Of a DNA stretch of 15,161 nt, positions 8,350-14,841 are shown one piece after another. Location of the stretch: the NCBI GenBank assembly GCA_030039135.1, contig JASHQN010000065.1, forward strand, positions 1 to 15,161. Direction: 5' to 3'. Position 1 is the stretch's first letter. Each line of letters begins with the position of its first letter. Origin of the DNA: Thermoplasmata archaeon (GTDB lineage: Archaea > Thermoplasmatota > Thermoplasmata > Lutacidiplasmatales > UBA184). The translations under genes and the position numbers were made by a program. The notes below the pieces were generated by a model that saw nothing but the letters and a program-made list of their open reading frames with translations, searched no databases and had not been told where the DNA came from.

Positions 8350-8360
8350 CCATATCGTTT
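8350..8360 (-). promoter_or_regulatory. Candidate TATA box for the molybdenum hydroxylase operon
   Basis: The minus strand reads AAACGATATG here, an AT-rich island in very GC-rich sequence, centred about 29 nt before the GTG at 8327. That spacing would give an almost leaderless mRNA. The call is an inference from position and composition. Confidence 0.35.
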
Positions 8361-8391
8361 CGCGACGCGTTCGACCGGCGCCAACCCTTTC

Positions 8392-8400
8392 GCTTTATCT
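8392..8400 (+). promoter_or_regulatory. Candidate TATA box for the winged-helix gene
   Basis: GCTTTATCT on the plus strand is centred about 33 nt before the ATG at 8429, which predicts a start site just before the codon. The 101-bp divergent region 8328-8428 also holds the opposing promoter, so one regulator could act on both. Confidence 0.4.
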
Positions 8401-8428
8401 CTTGGGAAGGTTTTGGCACTCCCGCGGC

Positions 8429-8950
8429 ATGCCGTTTGAACTCTCGTTGCGTTACAGCACGCCGCTGACGCCGATCGCCGATGTCGAGGAGGTCCTGCGC
8501 GAGTTCCTCCGCCTCATCGGCTACCTCCCAGAGGGAGAGGACGGGCGGGGCTCCGAGGGCCCGATCGCCCAGAGCCTGGCGTACCGGCTCGTGCGGGACT
8601 GCTTCCTCAAGGACCCGTCCCGGGCGTGGTACGTGGAGGAGCTCACCGCGGTCCTCAAGACGTCGAAGCCGACCGTCTACCGACACATCAACAAACTCAA
8701 GTCGCTCGATCTGCTCGAGGAGGTCGGAGGGGTCGCCGACGGAAAGGGCCGCAAGGGGTACCGGCTGCGCTACGGGAACCTCGCGCGAGCCTGGGACTTC
8801 ACGGAGGCGAACGCGCAGAACGCTCTCCGTCGGTACCGGGAAACAGTGAACCACCTGCAGACGCTCGTCGAGAAGATGGCCCAAGAGGCGACGGCGCGGC
8901 CGCTCGCCGCGGTCCGCAGCGCGCCGCGCGAGCGGGGGAGCGTACGGTGA
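8429..8950 (+). CDS. Winged helix-turn-helix transcriptional regulator
   Basis: The 173-residue protein is predicted to be a cytoplasmic DNA-binding regulator. Residues 67-99 form the HTH: 'WYVEELTAVLK', then turn 'TSKP', then recognition helix 'TVYRHINKLKSL', then 'DLLEEVG'. A basic wing follows ('GKGRKGYRLRYG', about 105-116), and residues 120-155 are a helix rich enough in heptad-like hydrophobics ('LRRYRETVNHLQTLVEKM') to dimerise. No ligand-binding or metal-binding domain is evident. The ATG at 8429 follows a TATA-like box at the right distance. It is transcribed divergently from the molybdenum hydroxylase operon, which makes control of that operon plausible but unproven. Its stop overlaps the next gene's GTG as GTGA. 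Confidence 0.85.
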   Translation: MPFELSLRYSTPLTPIADVEEVLREFLRLIGYLPEGEDGRGSEGPIAQSLAYRLVRDCFLKDPSRAWYVEELTAVLKTSKPTVYRHINKLKSLDLLEEVGGVADGKGRKGYRLRYGNLARAWDFTEANAQNALRRYRETVNHLQTLVEKMAQEATARPLAAVRSAPRERGSVR

Positions 8951-9246
8951 GCGAGCCAGCGGCGAAGCGAGCGCCCGTGACGCTCACGCCGGGCTCGCGG
9001 GTGAGGGTCCGATCCGCCGGCCCGGACGACACGGCGATCGAGTCGACCGGCCTGTTCCGGGGGCTCGTGTCGATCGGCGGAGACAACATCCTCGCGATCG
9101 AACTCGACGGGAGCGGTGGCGACGAGAAGGGCCGCGTGCGGCTCGTGCCAATCCCGGCGCTGCTCGCGATCGATATCCTCGAGGTCGCGAAACCCGACGA
9201 GGAGAAGCGGGCCGAGCCGGCCCAGTCGCCGGGATACTTCCGTTAG
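8947..9246 (+). CDS. Small beta-rich conserved-looking protein, unknown function
   Basis: The 99-residue product starts at a GTG overlapping the winged-helix stop, with GGGGAG just upstream (about 8934-8940), so it is translated with the regulator. The centre alternates short beta strands and turns: 'LTPGSRVRVRS', 'STGLFRGLVSIGGDNILAIEL', 'GRVRLVPIPALLAIDILE'. That pattern is reminiscent of an SH3 or Sm-like small barrel, with charged, probably disordered ends. I do not recognise the family. Coupling to a DNA-binding protein suggests a partner or effector-binding role (inference). The TAG stop at 9244-9246 lies 5 nt from the convergent tRNA 3' end. Confidence 0.7.
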   Translation: MSEPAAKRAPVTLTPGSRVRVRSAGPDDTAIESTGLFRGLVSIGGDNILAIELDGSGGDEKGRVRLVPIPALLAIDILEVAKPDEEKRAEPAQSPGYFR

Positions 9247-9251
9247 TCGGA

Positions 9252-9349
9252 CGGGCTTGCTGGGAGTTCCGTCGCGCCATCGCGCGATTTCGAACCCAGG
9301 TCGTCGGCTTCGAAGGCCGACAGGATAGTCCAGACTACCCCACAAGCCC
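9252..9349 (-). tRNA. tRNA-Arg (anticodon UCG), intron in T-loop
   Basis: The acceptor stem is GGGCTTG (9349-9343) with CAAGCCC (9259-9253), discriminator G at 9252, and no encoded CCA. The D-arm is GGGTAGTCTGGACTATCC. The anticodon stem is TCGGC/GCCGA with loop CTTCGAA, placing anticodon TCG at 9313-9311, which reads Arg CGA. A20 and G73 fit archaeal tRNA-Arg. The T-stem CTGGG (9299-9295) pairs with CCCAG (9264-9260), but the loop between is 30 nt instead of 7 because of a 23-nt intron. Removing it gives the consensus loop TTCGAAT and a 75-nt tRNA. The anticodon loop itself has no intron. Confidence 0.95.
9266..9288 (-). other. tRNA intron (23 nt) at T-loop position 59/60 with canonical BHB motif
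   Basis: The precursor folds into a full bulge-helix-bulge. The outer helix is the T-stem (9299-9295/9264-9260). The 3-nt 3' bulge is ACT (9267-9265). The 4-bp central helix is TTCG (9294-9291) with CGGA (9271-9268), including one U-G pair. The 3-nt 5' bulge is AAA (9290-9288). The 6-bp inner helix is TCGCGC/GCGCGA (9287-9282/9277-9272) closed by GATG. Cutting after the second base of each bulge, as the archaeal splicing endonuclease does, joins ...TTCGAA to TCCCAG... and rebuilds a normal T-arm. Confidence 0.88.
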
Positions 9350-9371
9350 GTGCCCTTCCACGGAAGGCCGT

Positions 9372-9377
9372 CTATTT
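9372..9377 (-). promoter_or_regulatory. TATA-like box for tRNA-Arg
   Basis: AAATAG on the minus strand is centred about 25 nt before the tRNA 5' end at 9349. It lies wholly inside the final Lys-stop codons of the acetyltransferase gene. The distance is what an archaeal tRNA promoter needs. Confidence 0.45.
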
Positions 9378-9893
9378 GTCCGTTCCGCGGGGGGATGCGA
9401 CCGGCCGGGAGGCTCGATCCAGATCGAGGCAGTAGTACCGCGCCCCGGCCAGGGGGTTGAACCGGTACGGAGGGATCTCGCGGAATCCGAGCGACCGATA
9501 CAGCGCCTGGGCCTCGGCCATGGTCGCGAGCGTGTCGAGCACGATCGCCCGGTAGTCCGCCGCGCGGGCCGTCGCAACGATCGCCTCAGCGAGGCGGCGG
9601 CCGACCCCGGCTCCCCTCGCGGCGGGTCGGACGTAGAGGCGCTTCATCTCGGCAACCTCGGGCGAGAACGGACGCAGGCCCCCGCACCCGACTGCCCCCT
9701 CGTCACCGACGGCCAGCCAGAGCTCCCCGCCGGGAGGCCGGTACTCGCCGGGCAGCGACGCGACCTCCTCGTCGAATCCCTGGAAGCCGAGGTCGACCCC
9801 GAGCTCGGCCCGATACTCGCGGAAGAGGAGACGGGCCGCCTCGATCTCCTCCGCGCCCCGGGCGACCACGATCGCGTACCGCGCCGGGCCCAT
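9372..9893 (-). CDS. GNAT-family N-acetyltransferase
   Basis: The 173-residue protein has the GNAT fold. An N-terminal helix and strand region is followed by motif A 'MKRLYVRPAARGAGVGRRLAE' split around residues 83-103, whose RGAGVG (93-98) is the acetyl-CoA pyrophosphate loop. Motif B 'AQALYRSLGFREI' is near 128-140. It should transfer an acetyl group from acetyl-CoA to an unidentified amine. The ATG at 9893 lies 9 nt after the DP2 stop on the same strand with no separate promoter visible, so it is probably read through from the polymerase gene. The TAG stop forms part of the tRNA-Arg TATA-like box. Confidence 0.88.
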   Translation of the reverse strand: MGPARYAIVVARGAEEIEAARLLFREYRAELGVDLGFQGFDEEVASLPGEYRPPGGELWLAVGDEGAVGCGGLRPFSPEVAEMKRLYVRPAARGAGVGRRLAEAIVATARAADYRAIVLDTLATMAEAQALYRSLGFREIPPYRFNPLAGARYYCLDLDRASRPVASPRGTDK

Positions 9894-9902
9894 CGCACGT
9901 GC

Positions 9903-12900
9903 CTATCGGTGCGCCGGGGGCCCGGTCTCGGCGGGACGGTACCTGTCGAGCGTCGTCTGGGAGGTCGGGCTCGGGAAGAGGGTCGCGATCGAGTCGGCGA
10001 GGAGCTGGATCCGCTGACGCACGTACGGGGTGATCCCGTCGATCTCGCTCAGCCGCTGCGAGAGGGGCAGGTACTTGCGGACCGACGCCTCGAACACGGT
10101 CGAGCCGAGCTCTCCGTCGCACCGGCCGCCGCCCGGGCGCTCGGAAGCGCACCGTCCGTCCAACGGAGCTCGTCGGTACGACGCCCCGCACTGCTTGCAG
10201 CGGAACCGCTGCGTCGCGTAGCTCTTGAGATTGCCCATGACGTCGCGCAGAAAGTGACCGTTGAGGACGAGGGTGACCGCCTCGGCGACGTCGACGGCGC
10301 GGATCTGCGACGTGAGGACGATCGACCGCTCGACCGTGTCCTGCATGCCGCGCTGGCCCCGATACGCCGACCGGACCGGGCCGCCCGCGATGTCGCGGGT
10401 GTCGTGGGTGAACCCGTAGCCCGAGAGCGCGCCGGGGCTGCCGAGGCGCTGGCCGATCGTGTCGACGAGCCCTTCGACGTCCTTCGGAGACCTTCGGTCG
10501 GCCGCGGCTCGGTAGAGGGCGAGCGGGTAGCGGCTCGCGACGTCGACGTTGTGCGCCTCCTTGTCGACCTCGGTGGGGTCGATGCGGGTGGTCAGGACGA
10601 GAGGCTTGTCCATCATCGCGCCCCGGCTCGCGGGAAGGTACGCCCGCGAGAAGTTCACGAGCGCATCGAGGAGCAGCGTGACCGAGTCCTCGTCCCCGTC
10701 GCAGTTCCGGCGCTTGGCCGCGTGGAGGAGCGGGTGGGCGAAGCAGGCCTCGGCGTCGGTGAAGCCGACCAGGCGGGCCGCCACGCCACCGGACGTGTGG
10801 GGGGCGAGCGCGACCACGATCTGGCCGACGAGGTCGATGGGCCGGTCGGCCCGGTAGAACGGATCGAGGTTGTAGAGGCGGACGAGCTCGTCGTCGACGC
10901 ACTGCGCGAGGCGGACGAGGTAGTCGCCGCACGACCGCGAGACGACGATGTCCTGCGGGCGGAGCTCGACGAGCTGCTCGGGATCGACGAGCTCGGCCCC
11001 GCTCCAGTCGCTCACGTAGCCGAGGGAGCGCAGGCGGGAGATCGGGGTCCCGACCTCCCGGGGCCGGAAGTGGGTGAGCGGTAGGTCGGTGAGATCGAAC
11101 CGCGCGGTCCCGTCCTGATAGACCGAGACCCCGTGGGACGCTCGGAGGATACCCTTCTCGAGCGCCTCCGGACATTTTCCCGGTGAGGCGAGTCCCTTGA
11201 CCCCCTTCACCGGGGGGACCTTCGTGAGGTGGAGGCGGTGGATCGCCTCGTTCCAGACCCTCGCGACCGGGAGCTCCTCGGTCGCGACCCGACCGGTCGG
11301 ATCGGTGTGACCTCCGCAGACGCAGCGGGGCCAGACGGTCGTGCGCGAACACTTCGGGCACTGACGCAGCCCGAGCTCGACCGGCGTGCCGTGGGCCACC
11401 GTCTGCCGGGCCGCTTCGAGCACCGAGCGCGTCGGACCGCCCGCCGCCCCGAGCGGGAAGAGGGCATGCACGTTCGGTTGCATCACGCGCTGGTACGCCT
11501 TCTCCGGCCGACCGACGCGAGCGCCGATCCGGGACGGGGCCCGAGCTCGCAGGGGCACGCCGGCGAGACGGGACGCGTACGCGAGGGGGTCGAGGTCGAC
11601 CGGGTCGAGCGGGACCCGGCGCACGAGCAGGGGACCCTCCGGCTCCAGGCCGAGCCCCCCGACGAGCGCCGCGCTCGGGTCCGGTTCGCCGCGCCGGGCC
11701 CCGGCGGCGTTCGGTCGCGAGAGGAAGCCCAGCCGCACGAGCGGTTCCCGCCACGACGGATCGTCCGGGATCTCGAGCGCGCCGTCGGCCCACCGGCCGG
11801 TCCGCTCGACGAACTCGGAGAGGGCCCGGATCTCGGGGGGCGTGAGATCGTGCCAGAAGAGCGCCCAGCGAGGATGGAGCGGCACGCCGTGGACGCGCGA
11901 GACCCGTACGGCGTCGTCGTAGCTCATGACACCAAGGCCTTCGGCCTCCGGGACGCCCGCTGCCCCGAGCTCCTCCACGTGCCAATCGAGGGAGTAGGCG
12001 CCGGGGACGAGCGGACGGTTGTTCTCGAGGAACTCCCCGAACGACACGAGCATCTCGCCGAGGTCCACGATCCGCCGAAGGCGCGGCTGGACCTCGCGCG
12101 CGCGGTCGGTGTCGTGCACCGCGGTCACGGTCCCGTCGTCGAGCTCGACGATGGGCCCGTCGACCGTGTCGCAGATGCCGATCGCGGTCGCCTTGCCCGG
12201 ATACTCGAGCTTGACCTGCGTGCCGATCGCGACGAACTCCTGGAGCACGATCATCGTGGCCGGGTTCACCGCGCAGCCGGCGAGGCCGCTCGTCCGGGCG
12301 CGACCGTAGACGAGGCGGAAGCCGCCGGGCCGGTTCGGGTGGGCGAGGACCGGGCGGCCACCTACGGCGTCCTGCAGGTACTTCGGCGTGCGGGCGTCGT
12401 CCTCGTCGGGGGCGTGGTGGCCGAGCTCGTCGAGGAACTCCCAGCCGTCGATCCCGAGCGCGTCGACGATCTTCCTCAGCTTCGACGCCTTCTGGCACAG
12501 CCCTTCGGCGATCACGAGGCACGCCCCTCCGCGGATCCCGTTCGTCGGGACCCGGGTGAGGTTGCGGAACGCGCTAACCTCGACGTCGCCCTCGGTCGCT
12601 TCCCCCGATATCGCCACGGGAACGTGCCCGACCACGAGGTCGATCTCGTCGGGGGTCGGGGTGTACTGCAGATGTTGATGGTGCTTGTAGAGCGGGATCT
12701 CCTCCCGGAACCGTCCCATCTCCTCGGGCGCGGCGTGGTACGCCGCGAGACCAAGGTCACGACGGACGATGTCGGCGAGCAGGACGCTCAGCGCCTGCGC
12801 CGTACCGCCGGCGGCGCGGATGGGACCCGCGTACTGCAGTTCGATGTAGGCGCCGCCGCTCTCCACCGGTCGCAGGTGGACCTCGGCGAGACCTTCGAGC

Positions 12901-13241
12901 GGTGCGACGAGGATTCCTTCCGTGAGGATCGCGAGACCGACCCGGAGCGCCGCGTCGACGCGCTCGGCGACCGAATCGCCCCGCCGGGGATCGGTCGCGA
13001 GGCGTCGTGCGACCGCGACCGCCACCTCCTCCCGGGGCATCCGGCTCGAAAGCTCGCGGATCTCGTCCGAGATCCCCTCGATCTTCAGGTGGGCGAGGAG
13101 CTTCTCGACCCGAGAGGCCATGTCCTGCGCCCGGGGGATCTCGGGGGCGAGCTCGGGATCGAACCCCTCTCGGCGGGCCGCGAGGGCCACCGCGTAGGCG
13201 CGGTCGACCTGGGCCTCGAGCGACGCGAAGTACTCCTCCAC
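9903..13241 (-). CDS. polC: DNA polymerase D large subunit DP2
   Basis: The 1112-residue protein is the catalytic subunit of archaeal replicative polymerase PolD. The N-terminus 'VEEYFASLEAQVDRAY' matches the family start. The catalytic motif 'NCDGDED' is at about 846-852, uninterrupted by an intein, a common insertion point in this family. One zinc site is at C628/C631/C640/C642 and another near C1015/C1018/C1031/C1041. The extreme C-terminus 'QTTLDRY' (about 1095-1101) looks like a PCNA-binding PIP box. The reading frame stays open 233 codons further upstream, but I chose the GTG at 13241 because of family alignment and a TATA-like TTATCAT centred 26 nt before it, implying a leaderless mRNA. 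The small subunit DP1 is not in the window. Confidence 0.95.
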   Translation of the reverse strand: MEEYFASLEAQVDRAYAVALAARREGFDPELAPEIPRAQDMASRVEKLLAHLKIEGISDEIRELSSRMPREEVAVAVARRLATDPRRGDSVAERVDAALRVGLAILTEGILVAPLEGLAEVHLRPVESGGAYIELQYAGPIRAAGGTAQALSVLLADIVRRDLGLAAYHAAPEEMGRFREEIPLYKHHQHLQYTPTPDEIDLVVGHVPVAISGEATEGDVEVSAFRNLTRVPTNGIRGGACLVIAEGLCQKASKLRKIVDALGIDGWEFLDELGHHAPDEDDARTPKYLQDAVGGRPVLAHPNRPGGFRLVYGRARTSGLAGCAVNPATMIVLQEFVAIGTQVKLEYPGKATAIGICDTVDGPIVELDDGTVTAVHDTDRAREVQPRLRRIVDLGEMLVSFGEFLENNRPLVPGAYSLDWHVEELGAAGVPEAEGLGVMSYDDAVRVSRVHGVPLHPRWALFWHDLTPPEIRALSEFVERTGRWADGALEIPDDPSWREPLVRLGFLSRPNAAGARRGEPDPSAALVGGLGLEPEGPLLVRRVPLDPVDLDPLAYASRLAGVPLRARAPSRIGARVGRPEKAYQRVMQPNVHALFPLGAAGGPTRSVLEAARQTVAHGTPVELGLRQCPKCSRTTVWPRCVCGGHTDPTGRVATEELPVARVWNEAIHRLHLTKVPPVKGVKGLASPGKCPEALEKGILRASHGVSVYQDGTARFDLTDLPLTHFRPREVGTPISRLRSLGYVSDWSGAELVDPEQLVELRPQDIVVSRSCGDYLVRLAQCVDDELVRLYNLDPFYRADRPIDLVGQIVVALAPHTSGGVAARLVGFTDAEACFAHPLLHAAKRRNCDGDEDSVTLLLDALVNFSRAYLPASRGAMMDKPLVLTTRIDPTEVDKEAHNVDVASRYPLALYRAAADRRSPKDVEGLVDTIGQRLGSPGALSGYGFTHDTRDIAGGPVRSAYRGQRGMQDTVERSIVLTSQIRAVDVAEAVTLVLNGHFLRDVMGNLKSYATQRFRCKQCGASYRRAPLDGRCASERPGGGRCDGELGSTVFEASVRKYLPLSQRLSEIDGITPYVRQRIQLLADSIATLFPSPTSQTTLDRYRPAETGPPAHR

Positions 13242-13263
13242 GAGCCCGCGGACCCGATGCCGG

Positions 13264-13270
13264 ATGATAA
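13264..13270 (-). promoter_or_regulatory. TATA-like box for DP2
   Basis: TTATCAT on the minus strand is centred 26 nt before the GTG at 13241. That is the exact archaeal TATA-to-start distance if transcription begins on the start codon. Confidence 0.45.
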
Positions 13271-13279
13271 GCGCGTGCG

Positions 13280-13297
13280 CCGACCGATCGCGGTCGG
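13280..13297. repeat. Inverted repeat upstream of the DP2 promoter
   Basis: CCGACC (13280-13285) and GGTCGG (13292-13297) are separated by GATCGC. The dyad lies about 10 nt upstream of the DP2 TATA-like box, so it could be an operator. It could equally be chance in GC-rich DNA. A second short dyad, TCGATC-GGA-GATCGA, is at 13367-13381 in the same divergent region. Confidence 0.2.
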
Positions 13298-13404
13298 TCA
13301 GAGGGAAGAGGAAAGGCCCTCGGTGGGACCGCACGTACCTAGGGGCACCCCCGGACGGACGCCGGATCGATCGGAGATCGACCGTTGCTGTGCCGAGGAC
13401 TGTC

Positions 13405-13412
13405 TGAAATAG
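13405..13412 (+). promoter_or_regulatory. TATA-like box for the zinc-ribbon membrane protein
   Basis: TGAAATAG is centred about 26 nt before the ATG at 13434, which supports that ATG rather than the one at 13419, for which no AT-rich box exists at the right distance. Confidence 0.4.
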
Positions 13413-13433
13413 GCGAACATGCGTGGAGTCGGC

Positions 13434-13976
13434 ATGCAGGCCTCCCCTCCCGCGTACCCGCGTACGGCGTATCTGCTCTCGATGATCGGCGGGATCCTGA
13501 TCCTGATCTTCAGCGTGATCTACGCGCTCCTGATCCTCGCCCTCGCAGGATACGTCGCGTCGTTCGGGTTCGGCTTCGCCTCGGGATTCCTCATCGCGCT
13601 CGCCGTGGTAGCGCTCATCTTCGGCGTCCTCGTCTTGTTCTTCGCGATGCGGCTCAAGAGCAACCCGGGGAGCGCTCGGGTCTACGGGGTCGCGATCCTC
13701 GTGCTCGCGCTCATCAGCTTCTTCGGAGGAGGAGGGTTCTACATCGGGGCGATCCTGGCGCTGGTCGGCGGCATCCTCGCGATCATTTGGACCCCGCCGG
13801 CGCCCGCGTACAACCCGGCGATGATGGGCCAGCCGATGGGAGGGGCCCCGGGCTGGGGCGCCCCCGCGCCGCCTCCACCGCCGGCCCCCGGTCAGAAGAC
13901 CTGTACTTACTGCGGTGCGGCGGTCGCGCCCGGTGCGCAATTCTGCGCGAAGTGCGGCGCGGCCGTATCCCCGTAA
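13434..13976 (+). CDS. Membrane protein with C-terminal zinc ribbon
   Basis: The 180-residue protein has four predicted membrane segments (about 13-40, 47-72, 83-98 and 100-119). A Pro/Gly/Ala/Met-rich linker (about 121-153) follows, then a zinc ribbon with C157-x2-C160 and C171-x2-C174 ('CTYCG...CAKCG'). Such double-CxxC tails are common on archaeal membrane proteins of unknown role, and the ribbon would face the cytoplasm if the N-terminus does. The start is the ATG at 13434; one five codons upstream (13419) is the alternative. The gene is divergent from DP2 across a ~190-bp region. No function can be assigned. Confidence 0.8.
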   Translation: MQASPPAYPRTAYLLSMIGGILILIFSVIYALLILALAGYVASFGFGFASGFLIALAVVALIFGVLVLFFAMRLKSNPGSARVYGVAILVLALISFFGGGGFYIGAILALVGGILAIIWTPPAPAYNPAMMGQPMGGAPGWGAPAPPPPPAPGQKTCTYCGAAVAPGAQFCAKCGAAVSP

Positions 13977-14018
13977 CCGCTCGCAGGACGATCTGGTCTG
14001 GAATCGACGCGCTCACCG

Positions 14019-14032
14019 TTCCGTTCTACGGA
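14019..14032. repeat. Hairpin repeat, copy 1
   Basis: TTCCGTTCTACGGA contains a 5-bp dyad TCCGT-TCT-ACGGA. The identical 14 bases recur at 14374-14387 in the same orientation. Confidence 0.6.
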
Positions 14033-14041
14033 CCCTGGCCA

Positions 14042-14056
14042 CCTCGCTTCGCGAGG
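14042..14056. repeat. Perfect 6-bp hairpin (CCTCGC-TTC-GCGAGG)
   Basis: The 15-base palindrome lies 66 nt after the stop of the zinc-ribbon membrane protein, so it could shape the 3' end of that mRNA. No T-run follows, so a terminator call is not supported. Confidence 0.35.
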
Positions 14057-14373
14057 CGCTAGCCGCCGCTTGGTAGGCGGAACCCGCACCATGCACGCCG
14101 AAGTGCGTGCGGCTGTCCTCCAGGCGGTTCGTCCAACAGATCCGGCGGACGATCGGCGGCAGTTTGAGGCAGAGCGCGATCGGCACGACGTAGAAGAGTC
14201 CGAGGGTCTGGAGCTCGTCCGCGAACGTCGATGGCTGCGTCCCAATTTTTGAGCGTTCATTCCGACGCGAGCGCGTCGTCCCGGACGATGGCGGGAGCGA
14301 GCCGGCTCTGGACGCTGGAAATGGGGATCCAGGGCACGAACGGTTCCGGCCCGGTGGTCGGACTCGGGGGACC

Positions 14374-14388
14374 TTCCGTTCTACGGAA
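14374..14388. repeat. Hairpin repeat, copy 2
   Basis: The same 14 bases as at 14019-14032, here extended to a 6-bp stem TTCCGT-TCT-ACGGAA. The copies are 355 nt apart and bracket the coding debris. Confidence 0.6.
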
Positions 14389-14513
14389 CTTGTTCGTAAA
14401 TTACCTCGAAGGAGCCGATTGCGGCACAGCGAGATCGAACTCCGACCGATTTAGGAACAGTCCGGGTTCGACAGGCGGTCCGGGTCGAGCCACAGAGGGA
14501 GTCTAGGCTGGAG

Positions 14514-14530
14514 GCCGGAGGAAGTCCGGC
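14514..14530. repeat. Hairpin downstream of the small two-TM gene
   Basis: GCCGGA (14514-14519) and TCCGGC (14525-14530) form a 6-bp stem with a 5-base loop, 30 nt past the stop of the minus-strand gene ending at 14560. It may mark the mRNA 3' end (inference). Confidence 0.3.
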
Positions 14531-14559
14531 AGGATGTTGGAGTGCCAATCGAAACAGAA

Positions 14560-14832
14560 TCAGGCGGGAGCTTCTGGGGCTCTCCGAATGCGAAGGCGCA
14601 CAAGTATCATCCCGGCGATGCCGGCTGCCAAGATCGGGGCGCCAATCATCGCCGCTATCAGTCCGAGCCAGACCAGGGGGTTGTCCCAGAAAGGAGCGGC
14701 CATACCGCAAAGCACACCGCGCTGACAACTTCGAGCATAAGAATAGACTGCGACGGTCAAGTACCCGACCCAGCCAAGGCCGAGGGCTACTAGCGCCCCT
14801 CCGCCTGTAACTGCCCAAACGCGCAGCCTCAT
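14560..14832 (-). CDS. Small two-TM membrane protein, unknown
   Basis: The 90-residue product has two clear hydrophobic helices, about 8-32 ('TGGGALVALGLGWVGYLTVA') and about 52-78 ('PLVWLGLIAAMIGAPILAAG'). They are joined by a short loop with two cysteines, C36 and C42, that could form a disulfide if outside, and the tail is basic ('RLRIRR'). Its ATG at 14832 lies 9 nt after the stop of the partial gene upstream on the same strand, so the two probably share a transcript. Codon choice is less GC-rich than elsewhere in the window. No family is recognised. Confidence 0.6.
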   Translation of the reverse strand: MRLRVWAVTGGGALVALGLGWVGYLTVAVYSYARSCQRGVLCGMAAPFWDNPLVWLGLIAAMIGAPILAAGIAGMILVRLRIRRAPEAPA

Positions 14833-14841
14833 GCGAACGAA

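Larger units (their letters stand above)
14013..14400 (-). pseudogene. Possible decayed coding region
   Basis: Two minus-strand segments in different frames have the very high third-position GC of real genes here. One (14400 to a TGA at 14257-14259) ends '...PFVPWIPISSVQSRL' then 'APAIVRDDALASE'. The other (about 14231 to a TGA at 14013) reads 'STFADELQTLGLFYVVPIA' then 'LCLKLPPIVRRICWTNRLED', including a possible membrane segment. Neither has a credible start codon with upstream signals, and each lies next to a copy of the same hairpin repeat. They could be one frameshifted gene or two gene tails. I do not recognise a family. Confidence 0.25.
13977..14559. other. 583 bp without a convincing intact gene
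   Basis: This stretch holds the hairpin repeats and the minus-strand coding debris listed separately, a hairpin at 14042-14056 (CCTCGC-TTC-GCGAGG), and an AT-rich spot CAATTTTTGAG near 14243-14253. From about 14390 the base composition drops compared with the rest of the window. I see no RNA gene and no start codon followed by plausible protein of useful length on either strand. Confidence 0.5.

Noticed and set aside
8328..8384. TTG start at 8384 for the FAD subunit
   Set aside because: It would place the start upstream of the best TATA-like box and add a basic stretch not typical of the family; the GTG at 8327 fits better.
9703..12522. A 939-codon minus-strand frame
   Set aside because: It is out of frame with DP2, which has clear catalytic and zinc motifs. 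The translation is Arg/Pro-rich shadow sequence.
11229..13412. A 727-codon plus-strand frame
   Set aside because: Antisense shadow of DP2, with no recognisable motif.
14456..14485. GTCCGGGTTCGA, resembling a tRNA T-arm (possible partial tRNA or attachment site)
   Set aside because: There is no matching 3' T-stem strand, acceptor stem or D-arm around it, and no duplicate of the tRNA-Arg 3' end is seen nearby.
14231..14506. A 91-codon plus-strand frame
   Set aside because: Codon use degrades over its second half, no promoter or RBS is visible, and the composition looks random, so I did not annotate it as a gene.
14505..14560. A GGAGGAAGTCCGGC stretch resembling the conserved core of RNase P RNA
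   Set aside because: Only this short match exists. The second conserved region is not found at a sensible distance, and the downstream sequence is occupied by a plausible minus-strand gene.
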